A stretch of DNA of 64,000 bases from Idiomarina seosinensis_A. GTDB lineage: Bacteria; Pseudomonadota; Gammaproteobacteria; Enterobacterales; Alteromonadaceae. The stretch is from positions 124,001 to 188,000 of the forward strand of contig NZ_CP085211.1 of NCBI RefSeq assembly GCF_044797955.1, in the 5' to 3' direction. The position numbers were made by a program, and so were the translations under genes. Of the stretch, positions 60,031-64,000 are shown one piece after another (positions within the stretch are counted from its first letter, which is position 1; each line of letters opens with the position of its first letter). Under the pieces are notes generated by a model. The model saw only the letters and a list, made by a program, of their open reading frames with translations. It was not told the origin of the DNA and did not search any database.

Positions 60031-61923
60031 ATGTTGAAGTCTTTACGTTTTACTCACAAAGTCATTATTGCTGCATCACTCATTTTAGTACTGGTGCTGG
60101 GGATTTTTACTCTAACCAACTTTTATCAAATGTCCTCCCAGATCCGTACTGACCTGCAGGCGCAGATGCAGGCACTATCGGGTTCGGTATCAAATAATAT
60201 TTCGCAGTGGCTGAATGACCGGATGCGTATTATCCGTGCCACGGCAACCGCTTATGACCGTAACGACAGCACCGCTGATGCGATTGAAAAGGTGCAGCAA
60301 TCAAAGGCAGCGGGCGACTTTAAAAACGTTTATTACGGGCTGGTTGACGGCACCTTTATTCTTGATGACACGTCTATCGAGCTGCCCGCTGACTACGATG
60401 CGCGCAGTCGCCCCTGGTACCAACTGGCGATTAGTGAAGATAGTGCGACCTACACCAAGCCCTATATAGATGTCACCACTAACGAACTGACCATTTCCGC
60501 CGTGGTTCCGGTAAAAGAAAACGGCCAGCTGCTGGGTGTCGCCGGTGGCGATATGATGCTGGACACTATTTCTGCCATTGTAAACGACATTGACTTTATG
60601 GGACTGGGCTACGCTTTTTTAGTGGATCAGGAAGGAAGCATTCTGAGTCACCCCGATACCGATCGCGTCGATTCTTCAATTCAGCAATATTTGGGTCAGC
60701 AGGCCAGTATTTCCGATCGCTTTCAGTCCTACGAAATAGCCGGTAAGGACAACCTGGTTTCCTTTAAAAAGGTTGAAGGAATTGCTGGCGTTGACTGGTA
60801 CCTTGGCGTTGCGATAGATGAACAAAAAGCCTATTCGGATGTGGCAGCCTTTGCCTGGTCTGCCTTAGTTTACCTTATTGTCGGTATTCTGGCGGTTGTT
60901 ATGTTACTCAGCTGGCTGCTGAGAATTTTACTGGCACCGCTGCGGCACCTGATTGGTGCGGTTACTGACATGGCCAGAGGTGAGGGCGACCTGACTCAGC
61001 GGTTGCCGGTAGAAAGCCATGACGAATTTGGCATTCTGTCTCATCGAATGAACGAATTTATCGAGAAAATTCAATCAGCTATCAGAGATGTAAAGGTGGC
61101 TTCCGGGCAGCTGGAAAAAAATGTCCGGGCAATGGCACGGGCCAATGAAGACTCGCTCAGCGTTGGCAATGAGCAGGCCTCGCGGACCAGTGCCGTAGCG
61201 ACAGCTGTCAACGAGTTAGGCGCCAGTGCCAACGATATCGCCGGCAGTGCCTCTGAGGCCTCGAAAAATGCCTCCTCAGCTAATGCGAAGTCTACTCAGG
61301 CACGTGAGGCGCTACAGACGAATATGGAGCAAATACAACAGTTGTCACGGCGTATGCAGGAATCGGCCGGCGCAATCACTGAACTCGACGAAAATACGCA
61401 AAGTATCGGGCATATTCTGGAAGTGATTAAGGGCATTACTGAACAAACTAATTTACTGGCCTTAAACGCCGCTATCGAGGCGGCCCGTGCGGGAGAGGCC
61501 GGCCGCGGCTTTGCTGTGGTCGCTGATGAAGTGCGTAATCTGGCGCAACGCACGGCAGACTCGGCGGGTGAAATTGAAACCATGATTGAGCGCGTTAATC
61601 AGGGCACCCGGAATGTGGTTAAGGTAATGAACGAAAGTCAGGCCACCAGCGACCAATCGGTGGAATCCGCTGAAGCTTCATCAACTCATATGGCCGAAAT
61701 TGATGGTCTTATCAGCCAGATTGATGACGTCAATCACTCAGTCGCCTCAGCAACTGAGCAACAAAATTCAGTCATTAAATCTCTGGATGAAGATATTATT
61801 CAGATTAACGAGCTGAACGAGCGAAATCAGGAAAACTTAAGCAAAACTCATGAAGCCTGCGAGGAATTAGAGCGCGAGTTTGATCGTTTAGAGTCGTTAG
61901 TCAGTAAGTTTAAACTGAATTAG
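60031..61923 (+). CDS. Methyl-accepting chemotaxis protein with dCache_1 sensor (amino-acid type)
   Basis: 630 residues. TM1 near 13-33, periplasmic dCache_1 domain (about 35-270), TM2 near 276-298, HAMP (APLRHLIGAVTDMARGEGDLTQRL), then the signalling hairpin with tip EQTNLLALNAAIEAARAGEAGRGFAVVADEVRNLAQRT. The Cache domain keeps the dCache_1AA-like residues: VYYGLVDG, SRPWYQLA, YTKPYIDVTT and GVAGGDM. An amino acid ligand is predicted. No pentapeptide at the C-terminus. No sigma-28 promoter was found in the 27-base gap after trkH, so it may be read through. Confidence 0.93.
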   Translation: MLKSLRFTHKVIIAASLILVLVLGIFTLTNFYQMSSQIRTDLQAQMQALSGSVSNNISQWLNDRMRIIRATATAYDRNDSTADAIEKVQQSKAAGDFKNVYYGLVDGTFILDDTSIELPADYDARSRPWYQLAISEDSATYTKPYIDVTTNELTISAVVPVKENGQLLGVAGGDMMLDTISAIVNDIDFMGLGYAFLVDQEGSILSHPDTDRVDSSIQQYLGQQASISDRFQSYEIAGKDNLVSFKKVEGIAGVDWYLGVAIDEQKAYSDVAAFAWSALVYLIVGILAVVMLLSWLLRILLAPLRHLIGAVTDMARGEGDLTQRLPVESHDEFGILSHRMNEFIEKIQSAIRDVKVASGQLEKNVRAMARANEDSLSVGNEQASRTSAVATAVNELGASANDIAGSASEASKNASSANAKSTQAREALQTNMEQIQQLSRRMQESAGAITELDENTQSIGHILEVIKGITEQTNLLALNAAIEAARAGEAGRGFAVVADEVRNLAQRTADSAGEIETMIERVNQGTRNVVKVMNESQATSDQSVESAEASSTHMAEIDGLISQIDDVNHSVASATEQQNSVIKSLDEDIIQINELNERNQENLSKTHEACEELEREFDRLESLVSKFKLN

Positions 61924-61941
61924 TCAGTTAAGGAGAGAACA

Positions 61942-62385
61942 ATGAAAACCACATTAGCCGCCAGCGCCATCGTATTGGCCGGTATGTTTATGATGACCAC
62001 GAACGCTGTCAGCGCGCAAGAAATGGAACGAACGGAGTCATCTGAAGGGGCGCGGGCTTATATCATTTCTCCTCAGGACGGTGAAGTTGTCGGGCCTAAG
62101 GTCAAAGTAAAGTTTGGTCTGTCCGGTATGGGTGTAGCACCGGCCGGTATTGACATGGCAGGTACAGGCCATCATCACTTGTTAATCGACCAGGATGAGA
62201 TGCCGGCAATGGATCAGCCAATGGGTGGTGAAATCATTCATTTTGGTGGCGGACAGACCGAAACGACCATTAGCCTGGAGCCTGGTGAGCACACCTTGCA
62301 ACTGGTTCTGGGCGATAAGAATCACGTCCCTCATGATCCGGTGGTGATGTCTGAAAAAATTACCATCACGGTCTCAGAAGACTAG
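61942..62385 (+). CDS. DUF4399 periplasmic protein
   Basis: 147 residues with a signal peptide ending SAQ. The mature part matches DUF4399: AYIISPQDGEVVGPKVKVKFGLSGMGVAPAGIDMAGTGHHHLLID, then GEHTLQLVLGDKNHVPHDPVVMSEKITITV. His residues (GHHHLLID, HVPHDP) suggest metal or haem contact, but no role is known. It begins 18 bases after the chemoreceptor. Its TAG interlocks with the dinB stop (CTAG). Confidence 0.85.
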   Translation: MKTTLAASAIVLAGMFMMTTNAVSAQEMERTESSEGARAYIISPQDGEVVGPKVKVKFGLSGMGVAPAGIDMAGTGHHHLLIDQDEMPAMDQPMGGEIIHFGGGQTETTISLEPGEHTLQLVLGDKNHVPHDPVVMSEKITITVSED

Positions 62386-63452
62386 TCGAGATCGAGTTCT
62401 AACTGTTGCTGTTGCTGGGGATCGGGCAAACTAACGCTGATTCCCAGCAGTCTTACCCCTTTATCCTGTCCCCGTTGCCAGGCTTCCTCCAGTAATTGAT
62501 AAAAGAGGCTGGGTGATACTCGCTGGCTGGCACGCGAAACGGTAGTCTGAGTAAAATCCGAAAATTTTAGTTTCACCGTCTGGGTGCGGATTGGCTGTTC
62601 CTGCCAGTGTGCTATTCCCAGCCGTTTTTTCAGCTTTGTTAACAATTGCTGCTGGCAGTAATCCTGTGCGGTCGCTAACCGGGTGATATCAGCACTTAAG
62701 GTTTGTTCTACGCCGACACTTTTGCGTATCCGGTGGGTAACCAGGGGGCGATTATCAATACCCCGGCAGCGCTGGTGCAAAATGTACCCGGCTTTATCGC
62801 CAATAATTTGCTGCAGCCATTTAAGCTCAGTTTGTTGTACGTCTGCCCCCCGCAGTAAACCATGTTCGGCCAGTAGCTTTTGGCTTTTTGGACCCACGCC
62901 CGGGATACGTTTAAGTTCAAGCTGGGCAATATAGTCAAACACCTGTTCCGGAGTGACCAGAAACTGGCCGTTGGGCTTATTCTCATCACTGGCTATCTTA
63001 GCGACCATTTTTTGGCAGGAAATACCGGCTGAGCCGGTGATACCCAGCTGTTCAATTTTCTTTCGCAGTGCTTGCATGGTTAAAGATGCGCTGCCTTTAA
63101 ATAATTGGTTTTCGCTTAAATCCAGATAAAACTCATCAATAGAAGCAGGCTCAATAATATCAGTGACTTCGCTCAGCAGCGCCAGCACTTGCTTTGACAT
63201 TTCCCGGTAACGGCCTTGTTCCGGCTTAACAAAAATCAGCTGGGGACAGAGTCGCCGCGCCTGACTGCCCGGCATCGCACTTTTCACCCCATAACGGCGG
63301 GCCAGGTAATTGGCGGTGGCGACTACGCCTCGGTCGCCGCCGCCACCGACCGCAAATGGCTTATGTTGTAAGCTGGGATCACGCAAAACTTCGACGGATG
63401 CAAAAAAGGCATCCAGATCCAATAAAGCAATTTTACGCGTAACATCAGTCAA
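62382..63452 (-). CDS. dinB: DNA polymerase IV (Y family)
   Basis: 356 residues from a TTG at 63452 that follows AGGA at seven bases and gives TDVTRKIALLDLDAFFASVEV, aligned with other DinB starts. A GTG at 63518 would extend into the cytochrome promoter area. Catalytic Asp/Glu motifs LDLDAFFASVE and SIDEFYLDLS are intact, as is GIGPKSQKLLAEHG-like VGPKSQKLLAEHG in the HhH region and the C-terminal PAD. It performs error-prone bypass synthesis. The C-terminus is Gln-rich (QQQQQLELDLD), a beta-clamp-binding type ending. No clear LexA box was seen. Confidence 0.9.
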   Translation of the reverse strand: MTDVTRKIALLDLDAFFASVEVLRDPSLQHKPFAVGGGGDRGVVATANYLARRYGVKSAMPGSQARRLCPQLIFVKPEQGRYREMSKQVLALLSEVTDIIEPASIDEFYLDLSENQLFKGSASLTMQALRKKIEQLGITGSAGISCQKMVAKIASDENKPNGQFLVTPEQVFDYIAQLELKRIPGVGPKSQKLLAEHGLLRGADVQQTELKWLQQIIGDKAGYILHQRCRGIDNRPLVTHRIRKSVGVEQTLSADITRLATAQDYCQQQLLTKLKKRLGIAHWQEQPIRTQTVKLKFSDFTQTTVSRASQRVSPSLFYQLLEEAWQRGQDKGVRLLGISVSLPDPQQQQQLELDLD

Positions 63453-63531
63453 GTGTTTATCCTGCACGAATTTGAGGTTATAATTAAGCCACAAACTGGG
63501 TATGACATCACCAGCCACTTAGGAGAAACCA

Positions 63532-63960
63532 GTGAAACGTATTCAATCTTTCGTATCAAAAGGCTTTTTTGCTTCTGTTGCGGCGTTATTTGCAGTCACG
63601 GTTAGTGCCGCATCAGTACAGGACGCAATGACCAGAGAAGCGATAGAAAAACGTATCAAGCCTATCGGTCAGCATTATGTGGCTGGAGAGAGCAGTGATC
63701 AACAGGCATCTGCGGATGGTCCCCGCTCGGGCGAAGACATTTATAACACCTACTGCTCTGCATGTCATACGTCCGGTGTGATGGGATCACCGAAGATCAA
63801 TAATGCTGCTGACTGGGAGCCACGTTTAGAACAAGGCATGGAGACCGTGCTGCGGCATGCGGTCGAAGGCTACAATGCGATGCCACCCAAAGGAACCTGC
63901 TCAGACTGCTCTGAAGACGAAATTCAGGCGGCAATCGATTATATGATTGCTGATATTTAA
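63532..63960 (+). CDS. Cytochrome c5-like monohaem protein
   Basis: 142 residues from a GTG preceded by AGGAG six bases upstream, with a signal peptide to SAA near residue 26. The mature domain has CSACH (haem site), VMGSPKINNAADWEPRL, then AVEGYNAMPPKGTCSDCS with the Met ligand and the two extra Cys typical of the c5 family, and EIQAAIDYMIADI. It carries electrons in the periplasm. A TATAAT at 63479-63484 could be its -10. The window ends 40 bases later with nothing recognisable. Confidence 0.9.
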   Translation: MKRIQSFVSKGFFASVAALFAVTVSAASVQDAMTREAIEKRIKPIGQHYVAGESSDQQASADGPRSGEDIYNTYCSACHTSGVMGSPKINNAADWEPRLEQGMETVLRHAVEGYNAMPPKGTCSDCSEDEIQAAIDYMIADI

Positions 63961-64000
63961 GCGGACTTTCTGGTTCAGTTGCTCAAAGCCACCTAAGGGT

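Noticed and set aside
63453..63518. Longer N-terminus for DNA polymerase IV from a GTG at 63518
   Set aside because: The added 22 residues do not resemble DinB N-termini, and the region overlaps a TATAAT likely used by the opposite-strand cytochrome gene. The TTG at 63452 has AGGA at good spacing.
63453..63531. LexA box for dinB
   Set aside because: No CTG-N10-CAG inverted repeat was found near the start.
1..64000. CRISPR arrays, tRNA/rRNA genes, prophage or plasmid origin
   Set aside because: No regularly spaced repeats, cloverleaf-like sequences, rRNA stretches, phage structural genes or iteron clusters were recognised by reading.

Overview
The window reads as a densely packed chromosome segment of a marine gammaproteobacterium, most likely Alteromonadales and plausibly Idiomarinaceae. 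This is an inference from protein similarity recalled by eye (YbiT, YeeN, TrhP, Fnr, HemN and Suf proteins of gammaproteobacterial type), from the abundance of secreted peptidases, TonB receptors and c-di-GMP proteins, and from the lack of sugar-transport genes. No rRNA, tRNA, CRISPR array or prophage was seen. The only mobile element is one complete IS3-family insertion sequence.

Layout. 1-4.2 kb: C-terminal part of an APC permease, then a retropepsin-like protein overlapping an S9 peptidase. 4.2-7.5 kb: Fur-type siderophore receptor plus PepSY membrane protein. 7.5-9.0 kb: an alcohol dehydrogenase broken by an internal deletion, and a membrane protein. 9.1-13.3 kb: a five-gene run with a ZIP transporter, EgtB, EgtD, a divergent PhzF-like protein and thioredoxin 2. 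13.3-21.9 kb: YbiT ABC-F ATPase, transporters, short-chain dehydrogenase, a GGDEF/EAL protein and small proteins. 22-28 kb: a chemoreceptor with a sigma-28-type promoter, then a coiled-coil protein, a dehydrogenase, a flippase-like membrane protein and a remarkable fusion of a ligand-less phosphoesterase domain with a GT4 glycosyltransferase. 28-32 kb: S9 oligopeptidase lipoprotein, SPFH protein, PepSY lipoprotein and cytochrome b561.

31.9-38 kb: complete sufBCDSATE operon on the minus strand behind a promoter covered by an IscR type 1-like box. 38.2-41.8 kb: DUF2892 protein, PAS-GGDEF cyclase, YeeN and OmpW. 41.8-45.5 kb: copper-type TonB receptor in an operon with a RegB/RegA-like two-component pair. 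45.6-47.2 kb: DUF2892 protein and the IS3 element. 47.2-53.6 kb: deoD, glutaryl-CoA dehydrogenase, fnr, ferredoxin yfhL, tRNA hydroxylase trhP, tpm and hemN, with several FNR boxes. 53.7-64 kb: DUF4870 protein, M14 carboxypeptidase, a cyclase, KtrA/KtrB-like potassium uptake, a chemoreceptor with an amino-acid-type Cache domain, DUF4399 protein, DNA polymerase IV and a cytochrome c5-like protein.

Themes. Oxygen and Fe-S status dominate regulation: the window carries fnr itself, FNR boxes in front of trhP, tpm, hemN, ompW and a DUF2892 gene, and an IscR-type box in front of suf. Protein degradation (two S9 enzymes, M14, retropepsin-like) and amino-acid sensing fit a peptide-feeding lifestyle. 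The most unusual candidates are the pseudo-phosphoesterase/GT4 fusion with its flippase-like partner, the ergothioneine-type operon with PhzF-like and TrxC genes, and the copper receptor/RegBA operon.
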